Source: Nocardioides sp. W7 (lineage in GTDB: Bacteria; Actinomycetota; Actinomycetes; Propionibacteriales; Nocardioidaceae). Taken from it: 64,000 nt of DNA. This document shows positions 43,365 to 52,710 of the stretch, one piece after another (the first letter of the stretch is position 1; each line of letters begins with the position of its first letter). Where the stretch lies: NCBI RefSeq assembly GCF_022919075.1, contig NZ_CP095078.1, positions 5,332,001 through 5,396,000 of the forward strand. Reading direction: 5' to 3'. The translations under genes and the position numbers were made by a program. Under the pieces are notes generated by a model. That model made no database searches, had not been told where the DNA came from, and saw only the letters and a program-made list of their open reading frames with translations.

Positions 43365-44683
43365 GAGGCCGGCTCCAGCCAGGTCGCTGCTGCGCCCGGG
43401 ACGTACCCGACGGCCTCCAGGTCGGCCTGGCAGGAGACCGAGGCCGCCGGCACGGCCACCCCGTCCGACCCGACCGCGAAGACCTCGCTGGACAGCACCC
43501 GGCCGTCCACACCGTTGACCTCGCGCACCGAGGTGATCATCCGGCGCAGCTGGCCGCCCTGGGCGAAGGTGTTGATCCGGTCGACGTAGACCACGAAGTC
43601 GATGGCACCGCCGATGAGCATCATCGTCGCCTCGGACGGCAGCCGCTCGGCTGACTGGATGGCGTAGGTGCAGATCCGGTTGAACACCTCGGCCGAGGAG
43701 TTGGCGTGGATGGTCGACAGCGACCCGTCGTTGCCCTGGCTCATCGCGTTGAGCATGGTGACGATCTCGTCGCCCAGGACCTCGCCGACGATGACCCGGC
43801 TGGGGTTCATCCGCAGCGAGCGACGGACCAGCTCGCCCATCTGGATCGCCCCGCTGCCCTCGGAGTTGGGCAGCCGCTCCTCGAAGGCGACGACGTTCGG
43901 GTGCAGGTCGGGGAATTCGCCGAGGCCCAGCTCGAGGGCGCGCTCGACGGTGATCAGCCGCTCCACCGGATCGATCTCGTTGGCCAGCGCCCGCAGCAGG
44001 GTGGTCTTCCCGGCGTTGGTGGCGCCCGCGATCATGATGTTCTTGCGGGCCCGCACGGCGGCCGAGAGGAACGCCGCCAGCTCCGGCGACATGGTGCCGT
44101 AGCCGACCAGGGTGTCGAGCGAGACCCGCGAGAGCCGCGCACGCCGGATGGACAGCGACGGGCGCCGGCACACGCCCATCACCGCCGAGAGACGCGAGCC
44201 GTCGGGCAGCCGGATGTCGAGCTGCGGGTTGGCGGAGTCGAAGGGCCGGCTGGTCAGGCCGCTGTAGGCACCGAGCGTCTGGACCAGCTCGACCAGCTCG
44301 TCGTCGGACTCGGCGACCGGCTGGCCGCGCTCCTCGCGGCCGTCGGCGTAGCCGATGAAGACGTGGTCGTGACCGTTGATGTCGATGTTCTCGATCTCGG
44401 GGTTGTCCAGCAGCGGCTGCAGCCGACCGACGCCGAAGAGCGCCGCGTGCACGCCCTCGGCGAGTGCGGTCTCCTCGTCGGGCGACGGAGGGGTGCGCCC
44501 GGCGCGGACCTCCTCGCGGGCGTAGCCGTCGAGCACCCGGGCCACGACGGCCCGGGCGAACTGGCGCTCGTCCTCGGCCGACATCGGGGGGACGCCGTTG
44601 AGCGCGTCCTCGCGTCGCTGCCGGGACAGGACCTCGGCGACCTCCTCGCGGAGCCGCCGCACGAGCTGCTGATCCATGCTCAC
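43361..44683 (-). CDS. tadA: Tad pilus ATPase TadA
   Basis: The 440-residue type II/IV secretion ATPase has Walker A GATNAGKTT (near residue 220), an Asp box, Walker B-like SRVIVGEVLGDE and the His box STIHANSSAEVFNRI. Hexamers power Flp pilus assembly at the inner face of the membrane. The start is GTG 44683 (overlapping the preceding stop) or ATG 44677 two codons in. Only one secretion ATPase is present, as usual for Tad systems without a dedicated retraction motor. Confidence 0.93.
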   Translation of the reverse strand: MSMDQQLVRRLREEVAEVLSRQRREDALNGVPPMSAEDERQFARAVVARVLDGYAREEVRAGRTPPSPDEETALAEGVHAALFGVGRLQPLLDNPEIENIDINGHDHVFIGYADGREERGQPVAESDDELVELVQTLGAYSGLTSRPFDSANPQLDIRLPDGSRLSAVMGVCRRPSLSIRRARLSRVSLDTLVGYGTMSPELAAFLSAAVRARKNIMIAGATNAGKTTLLRALANEIDPVERLITVERALELGLGEFPDLHPNVVAFEERLPNSEGSGAIQMGELVRRSLRMNPSRVIVGEVLGDEIVTMLNAMSQGNDGSLSTIHANSSAEVFNRICTYAIQSAERLPSEATMMLIGGAIDFVVYVDRINTFAQGGQLRRMITSVREVNGVDGRVLSSEVFAVGSDGVAVPAASVSCQADLEAVGYVPGAAATWLEPAS

Positions 44684-45459
44684 CTCACCCCCGCGAGCCG
44701 GTCGTCGCCGGCCAGCTGGACGACGCGCTCCGCGATCGTCTTCGCCGAGCGGCCCAGCAGCGTCTTGCGCGGGTCGCCGAGTCGGCTGGAAGAGAGGATG
44801 CGGGCCGCCTTGGCGTCGTCGGCCACGATGCCGAGCACCTGCACGCCGAGCTTCTCGGAGTCGAGCAGCTTCTGGAGGTCGGTGACCACGTTGGTGTCGC
44901 GGTAGGAGGTCACGACGACGACGCCGACGGGCGGGCCGTCGTACTCCCCCAGGCGCAGGGCGCTGCGCAGCGACTGCAGCCGCTCCCTCAGATGGGCCAC
45001 GCCCTCAAGGTCGGGTCGGACCACGAAGAGCACGACGTCGGACCGGACCAGGACGGGCAGCGCGGGCGAGCCGGGCGTGACCCTGCCGACGTCGACCAGG
45101 ACGTCGCCGGGGTGGGCGCTGAAGATCGCCGACAGCTGGCTCCAGGCGCCGCCGAGGCCGGCGAGCTGGTCGGGCGAGGAGACGCCGGTCAGCACCGGTC
45201 GGCCGAACGCGGCCTCCTGGAGGTGCTCGCCGAGCGTGGTCTCGGACGCGCCCCGGCGGGCGGCCGCGCCCAGCGAGAGCAGGCCCCGGTCGGGGTCGAG
45301 CGGGTCGCCGGAGCGGTCGCGGCAGCGCCAGCCGAGGTCGCCTCCGGCGGGGTCGACCTCCGCCAGGGCGACGTCGCCCGGCCAGGTGCTGGCCAGGGCC
45401 AGGCCGGTGATCGTGGTGCCGGGCGAGCCCTTGGCCGAGGCGAGCGCGATGACACTCAC
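44680..45459 (-). CDS. tadZ: TadZ/CpaE-like MinD-type protein
   Basis: The 259-residue protein begins VSVIALASAKGSPGTTITGLALA, a deviant Walker A. The early signature Lys is kept, but the usual GK[ST] lysine is replaced (GTT). DPAGGDLGWRCRD and DVLVDVGRV follow as in ParA/MinD-type proteins. TadZ/CpaE proteins place the pilus machine in the cell and are often poor or inactive ATPases. It overlaps both cpaB and tadA, as expected for the locus. Confidence 0.8.
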   Translation of the reverse strand: MSVIALASAKGSPGTTITGLALASTWPGDVALAEVDPAGGDLGWRCRDRSGDPLDPDRGLLSLGAAARRGASETTLGEHLQEAAFGRPVLTGVSSPDQLAGLGGAWSQLSAIFSAHPGDVLVDVGRVTPGSPALPVLVRSDVVLFVVRPDLEGVAHLRERLQSLRSALRLGEYDGPPVGVVVVTSYRDTNVVTDLQKLLDSEKLGVQVLGIVADDAKAARILSSSRLGDPRKTLLGRSAKTIAERVVQLAGDDRLAGVR

Positions 45460-46187
45460 TGCTCGGCTCCGGAGAGCTCGACGTCGGTGGACTGGCCACG
45501 CTCGAGGATCGCCAGGCCGGCGGTGTTCGACCCGGCCGCGTTGACGATGGCCGCGGCGGCCTCGGCCGGCACCAGCAGGTTCAGCGAGCCGGCCGAGCTG
45601 CCCCCGAGCTGCTCGGACTTGCCGGAGTCCACCTTCATGACCAGCCCCTCCCCGAGCACCTCGGCACCGCCGTCGCCGGCCGCGCCCGAGATCCGGATGA
45701 CCTGGACCAGGTCGCCGCTGGACAGCCCCGCGGGCGTCAGCGCCGGGTTGAGCGGGATCGCGACCTCGGCGCGGCCGTCGGTCACGGGGCTCGTCTTGGT
45801 GATCACGTTCTCGCCGACCAAGGACTTCGCGGGGATCGGGACCTTGGCGTAGGTGCCGAGGACCTGCTCGACCAGGTCGACCGAGATCGTGGGCACGTCC
45901 TCGCTCGCCACCTGCACCTCGCGCAGGTCGTCCTCGGTGATCAGCGTGCCCGCCGGGATGTCGCGCGCGGCACCCAGGACCGTCTCGCGCTCGTCCATCC
46001 GGACGGCGAGCAGACCGGCCGCCAGGGCGCCGCCCACGATCAGGAGCAGCGCCAGGGCGGCCAGCGCGGGGCGGCGCTGACGGGGCGGCTCGGTGGGACG
46101 GTTGGCCGCGGAACCCGCCGGGGTGTTCCGCCGGAAGGCCCGGGCGCGCTGGCGATCGGCGGCCGCGGGCTGGATGTCGGTGCTCAC
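45456..46187 (-). CDS. cpaB: CpaB/RcpC-like SAF-domain protein
   Basis: The 243-residue protein has a cytoplasmic basic head and one membrane helix (ALAALALLLIVGGALAAGLLA). A SAF domain follows (ARDIPAGTLITEDDLREVQV, near residue 75), with a beta-rich extracellular part. Flp pilus assembly proteins CpaB/RcpC have this layout. It is the first gene of the Tad operon, with the promoter likely in the 128 bp shared with the divergent EssC/EccC-type gene (TTAGAG near 46214-46219 on the minus strand is a candidate -10). Confidence 0.83.
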   Translation of the reverse strand: MSTDIQPAAADRQRARAFRRNTPAGSAANRPTEPPRQRRPALAALALLLIVGGALAAGLLAVRMDERETVLGAARDIPAGTLITEDDLREVQVASEDVPTISVDLVEQVLGTYAKVPIPAKSLVGENVITKTSPVTDGRAEVAIPLNPALTPAGLSSGDLVQVIRISGAAGDGGAEVLGEGLVMKVDSGKSEQLGGSSAGSLNLLVPAEAAAAIVNAAGSNTAGLAILERGQSTDVELSGAEQ

Positions 46188-46315
46188 GTGGGGGTTGTTT
46201 CCCCTGAGACCGGTGCTCTAACCACCCGTCTCGGTCACATCGGGTGCGCGTGTGATGTGGTCTGGTCCGGTCCCGGGCGCGCATGATTCGAGACCGGCGG
46301 TGGAAGGACACCCGG

Positions 46316-49300
46316 GTGAGATTCAGCCTCAGCGTGGTCGACGGCACCTCGGACCTCCAGCACGACGTGCTCATCGACGCCGACCCCCAGAGCACGGTCG
46401 CCGAGCTCCTCCCGGTCCTGCTCCGCACCCTCGGCGTCGAGATGCACGAGTCCTTCGCCCGGCAGGTCGCCGTGTACGTCGACGGCGGCCGCGTCGAGAA
46501 CGACCTCACCCTCCGCACGGCCGGGTTGCGACCGGGGGCCGTGGTCGCGCTGCACGAGCCCGCCGGTTCCTCCCGCGGCCTCCCGCGCGGCGTGGTCGAG
46601 GTCCGCGTGGTCTCCGGGCCGGGCGCCGGCCGGGTGCACCGGCTCGGGATCGGCGAGCACACGCTCGGCAACGGCGCCGCCGGCATGTCGCTGCCCGACC
46701 TGCTGCTCCCCACGGACGCGCTCACCGTCCGCGTCACGACCGCTGCCGAGGTCGAGGTCGTGGCGTGCGACCTGCCCGTGACGGTCGACGGCCGTCAACC
46801 GGGCGACCCCGACCCGGCGGCGGACGACCTGAGCGCAGCCGAGGCGGACGTCGACCACGACGACCCGGACTTCCTCGACACCCTCCCCGACGCCGCACTG
46901 ACCCGCCGGGAGCGACGCCTCAAGCGCCGGCGGGCGCGGGCGCGGCAGCGCGCGACGAGCCGGGGCACCGTGGTCGAGGAGTCCGCCGAGGTCGTCTGGC
47001 CGGAGGGGACCGACCTGCGGGTCGGCGACACCCTCCTGCAGTGGCGCCAGGTCTGGGTCCCGGACGCCGACACCAGCCCCAGCGAGGAGCTGCTCGGCAT
47101 CGACTTCAACCGACCCCCGCGGATGCTCCGCGCCGAGCGCGAGCGGTCCTTCGTGATCCCCGACGAGCCGAAGGCCCCGCGGCGGGCGAGCCTGCCCTGG
47201 CCGCTCATCATCGCGCCGTTGCTGATGGCCGGTCCGATGGCCCTCTTCTTCGGCCCCCGGTTCCTGATGTTCGCCCTGCTCTCGCCGTTCATGGCGCTGT
47301 TCAACTTCCTCTCCCAGCGCCGCGGGACCGTCCGCGACTACCGCGAGCGGCTGGTCGAGTACCGCCACGAGCTCCGTTCGGTGCGCCACCGGCTCGCCGT
47401 CGCCGAGGCACTCGAGCGCGACGAGCTGCGTCAGGACCACCCCGACCCCGCCGCCGTGCTGCTGGAGGCGATCGGCCCGGGCCAGCGGCTCTGGATGCGT
47501 CGGCGACCCGACCCCGACTACCTCACGCTCCGGGTGGGGGTCGCCGACCGTCCCTCGGCGCTGGCGGTCCGGGACAAGTCGCGCAAGGAGACCGACGAGC
47601 CCCGGGAGCCCAACGTCCTCTCCGATGTCCCCGTCTCGATCTCGGTGCGCGACGTCCCGATCATCGGCGCCTGCGGCGACCAGGCCGGCGTCGACGCCGT
47701 GGCGCGCTGGTTCCTGGGTCAGGCCGCGGTGCTGCACTCACCGACCGACCTGCGGCTCTTCGTCCTGACCGGTGCCGAGCGTGAGGACCAGTGGGGGTGG
47801 CTGCGCTGGCTGCCGCACTGCCGACTCGAGGGCGAGCCGGTCGGCGCGCTGCTCGGCACCGACCAGGACTCGGTCGCACGACGGGTCGGGGAGCTCGGCC
47901 AGCTGCTGGCCCAGCGGACCCAGGCCTCCGGCCCGGCGGCCTCCATCCGCAACGCCCTCCCGCCCGGGCCCGACGTCCTCGTCGTCCTCGACGGGGCGCG
48001 GCGGCTGCGCACCCTGCCCGGTGTGGTCAGCCTGCTGCGGGACGGCCCGGCGGTCGGCATCCACCTGCTCTGCCTCGACGAGGACCAGCGCTCGCTGCCC
48101 GAGGAGTGCGGGGCCGTGCTCGACCTGCGCGAGGGGGTGGTCGAGCTGCGTCGTACCGGCAGTGAGGTGGTCGCGCGGATCCGGCCCGACCTGGTGGAGC
48201 CGGCCTGGGGAGAGCTCGTCGGCCGCGCCCTCGCCCCGGTGCGCGACACCACCCCGAGCGTCGAGTCGTCCGGCCTGCCGTCGTCCGCGCGGCTGCTGGA
48301 GGTCCTGGGCCTGGAGGACCCGACCGCCGAGCTGGTCGCCCGGCGCTGGGGCCCCGAGGCTCGCACCGACGTCGTGATCGGCGTGGGCTTCGACGGTCCG
48401 TTCCGCCTCGACATCCGCAAGGACGGCCCGCACGCCCTGATCGCCGGTACGACGGGCTCCGGCAAGTCCGAGCTCCTGCAGACCCTCGTCGCCTCCCTGG
48501 CGGTGGCCAACAGCCCCGAGCAGCTCACCTTCGTGCTCGTCGACTACAAGGGCGGCTCGGCGTTCAAGGACTGCGCCCAGCTGCCGCACACCGTCGGCAT
48601 GGTGACCGACCTCGACACCCACCTGGTCAGCCGGGCGCTCACCTCCCTGGGTGCCGAGCTGCGCCGGCGCGAGCACCTGCTGGCGGGTCCGGGCGCCAAG
48701 GACCTCGAGGACTACTGGGCGATGCAGCGGCGCGACCCCTCGCTGCCGGTGATCCCGCGGCTCGCGATCGTGATCGACGAGTTCGCGAGCCTGAAGGCCG
48801 AGCTGCCCGACTTCGTGACCGGGCTGGTCACCATCGCCCAGCGCGGCCGCTCGCTCGGCATCCACCTGGTGCTGGCCACCCAGCGACCTTCGGGCGTCAT
48901 CTCCAACGACATCCGGGCCAACACCAACCTGCGGATCGCCCTGCGGGTCACCGACGAGTCGGAGTCGCGCGACGTGATCGACGCCGTCGAGTCGGCGACC
49001 ATCGGGCCCGACCAGCCGGGTCGCGGCTACGCCCGGCTCGGCCACTCCTCGCTGCTGCCGTTCCAGTCCGGCCGGGTCGGTGGCGCGCGTCCACGGATCG
49101 GGGCGACCGACCTGCTCGAGCGGGCGGCTCCGCTGGCCTGGCCGATCGCCTGGTCGGTGGTCGGGCACCCGGCACCGGGCCGGCCGAAGGCCGTCGGCAG
49201 CGACACCGACGAGGGCGAGACCGACCTGTCGGTGCTGGTCGAGGCGGTCAACGGCGCCGCCGAGCGGCTCCGGATCCAGAGCCAGCACTCGCCGTGGTTG

Positions 49301-50884
49301 CCCGAGCTGCCCGCCCCCGTCCGGCTCGACGAGCTCCGGTCCCGGACCGCGGACGCGACCGACTCCGGCCGCGTGACCGGCTGGTCGACCCCGTGGGTGC
49401 TGGAGGACCACCCCGCCGATCAGGCGCAGCGCACCCGCGAGTTCACCCTCGGCAGCTCCGGCCACCTGTACGTCGTCGGCGGTGCACGCTCGGGCCGCTC
49501 CACCGCCATGCGCACGATCGCCGCCGGTCTGGCCGAGGCGACCACCTCCCGCGACCTGCACCTCTACGGCCTCGACTGCGGCAACGGGGCACTGCTCCCG
49601 CTCACCGCCCTCCCCCACACCGGCGCCGTCGTGCAGCGCACCGAGGTCGAGCGCGCCGGCCGACTGCTGGACCGACTCGGCGAGGAGGTGAAGCGGCGTC
49701 AGGACGTGCTGGGCCGGTCGGGCTTCGCCGACATCGACGAGCAGCGCGCGGCCGCCGCCCCGGACGACCGGATGCCGTACGTCGTGCTGCTGATCGACCG
49801 CTGGGAGGGCTTCGTCTCCGACCTGGCGGAGGTCGACCTGGGTCGGCTCAACGACCGGGTCTTCTCGCTGCTGCGCGAGGGCGCCAGCGTCGGCATCCAG
49901 GTCGTGGTGACCGGCGACCGCTCGCTGTTGAGCGGCCGGGTGGCGGCGCTGGTCGAGCACAAGCTGATGCTGCGGCTGCCCGATCGCTCCGACTACTCCA
50001 GCGCCGGCCTGCGCCCCAAGGACGTGCCGGAGAACCTCGCCGACGGACGCGGGCTGTGGGGCGAGTCGGGGATCGAGGCGCAGGTCGCCGTCCTCACCGA
50101 CGACGTGTCGGGCGCGGCCCAGAGCGCCTACGTGCGCGACCTCGGCGCGGAGCTCGCGGCCCGTGAGGCGGCGCTCCCGTCGGCTCCCGCCGACCTCCGA
50201 CCGGTGCGGCTGGCCGCGCTCCCGACCGAGATCGACGCCGCTGCGACCCTGGCCGCCCACGCGGCGTCGGTGCCGGCGGGCTACGTGCCGCTCGGCGTCG
50301 GCGGCGACCTCCTGGACCTGCTGAGCGTCGAGGCCGGCAGCTCGCCGGCCCTCGTCGTCGGCCCACCCCGCAGCGGTCGTACCAGCACCCTGCTCTTCCT
50401 CCACCGCTGGGCGGAGGCCACCGGGCGCGACGTACTCGGCGTGACCCCGGTGGCCAACGCCCTCAGCACGGCGCTCGGCGACCGAGCGGTCGTCGGGACC
50501 GACGCCGAGCCCACTGCTGTGGTCGAGCGGCTCCGCAGCCTCACCGACGGCTCGGTGGTGCTCGTCGACGACGGGGAGGCGCTCCGCGAGGGGCCGCTCG
50601 CCCCCGTGCTGCTGGCCGTGGTGCGACAGGCCCGCGAGCGCGGGTTCACCGTGGTGGTGGCCGGCGGCATCAGCGAGCTGGGCTCGGGCTTCTCCGGCTG
50701 GATCACCGAGGCGCGCAAGGGCCGCAAGGGCCTGCTGCTCTCGCCCCAGGAGGCGCTCCAGGCCGACATCTTCGGCGGGCGGGTCGCCCGCACCTCGCTG
50801 GTCGCGCGGGTACAGCCCGGCCGCGGCGTGCTCTTTCCCGGGAACGGCGACCAGGTCGGGGTCCAGGTGCCGCTGGTCGGCTGA
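46316..50884 (+). CDS. Type VII secretion ATPase of the EssC/EccC type
   Basis: This is a 1,522-residue FtsK/SpoIIIE-family protein. The head (residues 1-85) resembles a ubiquitin-like YukD/EccD fold (STVAELLPVLL, then LRTAGLRPGAVVALHEP). An FHA-like region runs to about 250. Two membrane helices lie near 295-332, then three ATPase modules. The first has an intact P-loop (GTTGSGKSE, near 716) with Walker B VIVIDEFAS. The second (GARSGRST, near 1060) and third (GPPRSGRTS, near 1352) have Arg for the Lys. It would drive export of WXG100 substrates. GTG 46316 has GGAAGGA seven bases upstream; ATG 46283 is the alternative. Confidence 0.88.
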   Translation: MRFSLSVVDGTSDLQHDVLIDADPQSTVAELLPVLLRTLGVEMHESFARQVAVYVDGGRVENDLTLRTAGLRPGAVVALHEPAGSSRGLPRGVVEVRVVSGPGAGRVHRLGIGEHTLGNGAAGMSLPDLLLPTDALTVRVTTAAEVEVVACDLPVTVDGRQPGDPDPAADDLSAAEADVDHDDPDFLDTLPDAALTRRERRLKRRRARARQRATSRGTVVEESAEVVWPEGTDLRVGDTLLQWRQVWVPDADTSPSEELLGIDFNRPPRMLRAERERSFVIPDEPKAPRRASLPWPLIIAPLLMAGPMALFFGPRFLMFALLSPFMALFNFLSQRRGTVRDYRERLVEYRHELRSVRHRLAVAEALERDELRQDHPDPAAVLLEAIGPGQRLWMRRRPDPDYLTLRVGVADRPSALAVRDKSRKETDEPREPNVLSDVPVSISVRDVPIIGACGDQAGVDAVARWFLGQAAVLHSPTDLRLFVLTGAEREDQWGWLRWLPHCRLEGEPVGALLGTDQDSVARRVGELGQLLAQRTQASGPAASIRNALPPGPDVLVVLDGARRLRTLPGVVSLLRDGPAVGIHLLCLDEDQRSLPEECGAVLDLREGVVELRRTGSEVVARIRPDLVEPAWGELVGRALAPVRDTTPSVESSGLPSSARLLEVLGLEDPTAELVARRWGPEARTDVVIGVGFDGPFRLDIRKDGPHALIAGTTGSGKSELLQTLVASLAVANSPEQLTFVLVDYKGGSAFKDCAQLPHTVGMVTDLDTHLVSRALTSLGAELRRREHLLAGPGAKDLEDYWAMQRRDPSLPVIPRLAIVIDEFASLKAELPDFVTGLVTIAQRGRSLGIHLVLATQRPSGVISNDIRANTNLRIALRVTDESESRDVIDAVESATIGPDQPGRGYARLGHSSLLPFQSGRVGGARPRIGATDLLERAAPLAWPIAWSVVGHPAPGRPKAVGSDTDEGETDLSVLVEAVNGAAERLRIQSQHSPWLPELPAPVRLDELRSRTADATDSGRVTGWSTPWVLEDHPADQAQRTREFTLGSSGHLYVVGGARSGRSTAMRTIAAGLAEATTSRDLHLYGLDCGNGALLPLTALPHTGAVVQRTEVERAGRLLDRLGEEVKRRQDVLGRSGFADIDEQRAAAAPDDRMPYVVLLIDRWEGFVSDLAEVDLGRLNDRVFSLLREGASVGIQVVVTGDRSLLSGRVAALVEHKLMLRLPDRSDYSSAGLRPKDVPENLADGRGLWGESGIEAQVAVLTDDVSGAAQSAYVRDLGAELAAREAALPSAPADLRPVRLAALPTEIDAAATLAAHAASVPAGYVPLGVGGDLLDLLSVEAGSSPALVVGPPRSGRTSTLLFLHRWAEATGRDVLGVTPVANALSTALGDRAVVGTDAEPTAVVERLRSLTDGSVVLVDDGEALREGPLAPVLLAVVRQARERGFTVVVAGGISELGSGFSGWITEARKGRKGLLLSPQEALQADIFGGRVARTSLVARVQPGRGVLFPGNGDQVGVQVPLVG

Positions 50885-50906
50885 GCCGAGCAGGCCGCAC
50901 GACGCG

Positions 50907-50943
50907 ACGAGGCCCGGCCCCCCGAGAGGGGGCCGGGCCTCGT
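50907..50943. terminator. Bidirectional hairpin terminator
   Basis: Perfect 16-bp arms (50907-50922 and 50928-50943) enclose loop CGAGA, all G/C-rich, between the convergent ATPase and WXG100 genes. There is no T-tract. Confidence 0.8.
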
Positions 50944-50993
50944 GCGGTCATCGACCCGAGGAAGCGCGTTGCCGCGCCCAACTCACCGGGTGG

Positions 50994-51287
50994 TCACTTG
51001 ATGGTGTAGGCCGCGTCGATCTCGGCGAACGCGCCGGAGGCCTTGGTGAGGTAGGTCGACATCTCCTCGAGGAGGCCGACGCTCTTCATGTTGGCGGCGT
51101 TCCACTCCTCGTAGGTGCCGTTGAAGGAGTCACCCGCGACGGACTTGAAGCCGCCGCTCTCGCGCAGGTTGTCGACCTGGCCCTTGGCCGTGGTCAGGAT
51201 CGACTCGACCTGGTTCTTGATGTCGGCCAGGTTCTTCGCCTGGCTCTCGATATCGCCGTGGGATACGGAAATCTTGCCGTCGGACAT
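50994..51287 (-). CDS. WXG100-family protein
   Basis: The 97-residue helical hairpin protein has its turn as GGFKSVAGDSF (near residue 46), with Phe where the canonical Trp would be; a Trp occurs later (YEEWNAANMK). It starts KISVSHGDIESQAKNLADIK and has no signal peptide, as expected of ESX substrates. It sits 110 bp from the end of the EssC/EccC-type gene on the opposite strand and is its likely cargo. GAGGAGTG lies upstream of ATG 51287. The 115 bp before it, up to the deoA stop, hold no other gene. Confidence 0.82.
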   Translation of the reverse strand: MSDGKISVSHGDIESQAKNLADIKNQVESILTTAKGQVDNLRESGGFKSVAGDSFNGTYEEWNAANMKSVGLLEEMSTYLTKASGAFAEIDAAYTIK

Positions 51288-51402
51288 GCGTCACTCCTCG
51301 AGATGATGTGGTGCCTGGACAAACCCCGTTCTGCCCTCTCGGCCCGGGACCAAACCTCCACACACCCGACATCGCGTGCCTGCCGGACGGGTACGGCGCG
51401 GG

Positions 51403-52689
51403 TCAGCCGATCCTGTCGATCACCAGCGGAGCCGGGGCGTACGACGTGCCGGCGGGCGCGACGTCGTACCCACCCTCGAGGGCGGCGAGCGCCCGGTCGA
51501 AGCGCCCGGTCTCGTCGGTGCACAGCGTCAGCAGCGGCTCGCCCTCGGTGACCCGGTCGCCGGGACGCGCGTGCCAGCGGACCCCGGCCGCCGCCTGCAC
51601 GGGGTCCTCCTTGCGGGCTCGGCCCGCTCCGAGCCGCCAGGCGGCCAGGCCGACGGCCATCGCGTCGAGCCGGGTCAGCACGCCGGTGGCGGGCGCGGCG
51701 ACGACGTGGGTCTCGCGCGCGACGGGGAGGGTGGCGTCGGGGTCGCCGCCCTGCGCCCGGATCATCGCCTTCCAGGCGTCCATCGCGGAGCCGTCGGCGA
51801 GCCGGTCGGCGGGGTCGACGTCGGTCACGCCCGCCCCGGCGAGCATCTCGCGGGCGAGGGCCAGAGTCAGCTCGACGACGTCGGCCGGACCGCCGCCGGC
51901 GAGGACCTCGACGGACTCCTCCACCTCCAGCGCGTTGCCGGCCGTCAGGCCGAGGGGGGTGGACATGTCGGTGAGCAGGGCGACGGTGTGCACGCCGGCG
52001 TCCTGGCCCAGGGCCACCATCGTCTCGGCCAGCTCACGGGCGCTGGCCTCGTCCTTCATGAACGCCCCGGACCCGACCTTCACGTCGAGCACCAGCGCGC
52101 CGGTCCCCTCGGCGATCTTCTTGCTCATGATCGAGGAGGCGATCAGCGGGATCGCCTCGACGGTGCCGGTGACGTCGCGCAGGGCGTAGAGCTTCTTGTC
52201 GGCGGGCGCGAGACCGTCGCCGGCGGCGCAGATCACCGCGCCGACCCCCTCGAGCTGGGCGAACAGCTCCTCGTTGCTGAGCGCGGCCCGCCAGCCCGGG
52301 ATCGACTCCAGCTTGTCGAGCGTGCCGCCGGTGTGACCGAGCCCGCGGCCCGACAGCTGCGGCACCGCGACGCCGCAGGCCGCCACCAGGGGGGCCAGCG
52401 GCAGGGTGATCTTGTCGCCCACGCCACCGGTGGAGTGCTTGTCGGCCGTGGGCCGGGAGAGTCCCGAGAAGTCCATCCGCTCGCCCGACGCGATCATCGC
52501 GCCCGTCCAGCGGGAGATCTCGCGGCGGTCCATGCCGTTGAGCAGGATGGCCATCGCCAGCGCCGACATCTGCTCGTCGGCGACCTCGCCGCGGGTGTAG
52601 GCGTCGATCACCCACTCGATCTGGCTGTCGGACAGCGCGCCGCCGTCCCGCTTGGCGAGGATCACCTCGACCGCATCGTGGAGTGTCAC
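51403..52689 (-). CDS. deoA: Thymidine phosphorylase
   Basis: The 428-residue GTG-start enzyme has an N-terminal helical domain, the phosphate site DKHSTGGVGDKITLPLAPL (near residue 85), SGRGLGHTGGTLDKLESIPG (near 118) and LDVKVGSGAFMK (near 200). It splits thymidine or deoxyuridine with phosphate to the base and deoxyribose 1-phosphate. It follows cdd by 21 bp on the same strand, and it also has its own possible leaderless -10 box (TAGCCT, 6 nt before the GTG). Confidence 0.96.
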   Translation of the reverse strand: MTLHDAVEVILAKRDGGALSDSQIEWVIDAYTRGEVADEQMSALAMAILLNGMDRREISRWTGAMIASGERMDFSGLSRPTADKHSTGGVGDKITLPLAPLVAACGVAVPQLSGRGLGHTGGTLDKLESIPGWRAALSNEELFAQLEGVGAVICAAGDGLAPADKKLYALRDVTGTVEAIPLIASSIMSKKIAEGTGALVLDVKVGSGAFMKDEASARELAETMVALGQDAGVHTVALLTDMSTPLGLTAGNALEVEESVEVLAGGGPADVVELTLALAREMLAGAGVTDVDPADRLADGSAMDAWKAMIRAQGGDPDATLPVARETHVVAAPATGVLTRLDAMAVGLAAWRLGAGRARKEDPVQAAAGVRWHARPGDRVTEGEPLLTLCTDETGRFDRALAALEGGYDVAPAGTSYAPAPLVIDRIG

Positions 52690-52695
52690 CGCGTC

Positions 52696-52701
52696 AGGCT
52701 A
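52696..52701 (-). promoter_or_regulatory. -10 box of leaderless deoA promoter
   Basis: On the minus strand TAGCCT lies 6 nt before GTG 52689, within the 21-bp gap to the cdd stop. It would allow deoA transcription apart from cdd. Confidence 0.5.
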
Positions 52702-52710
52702 ATGGCATCC

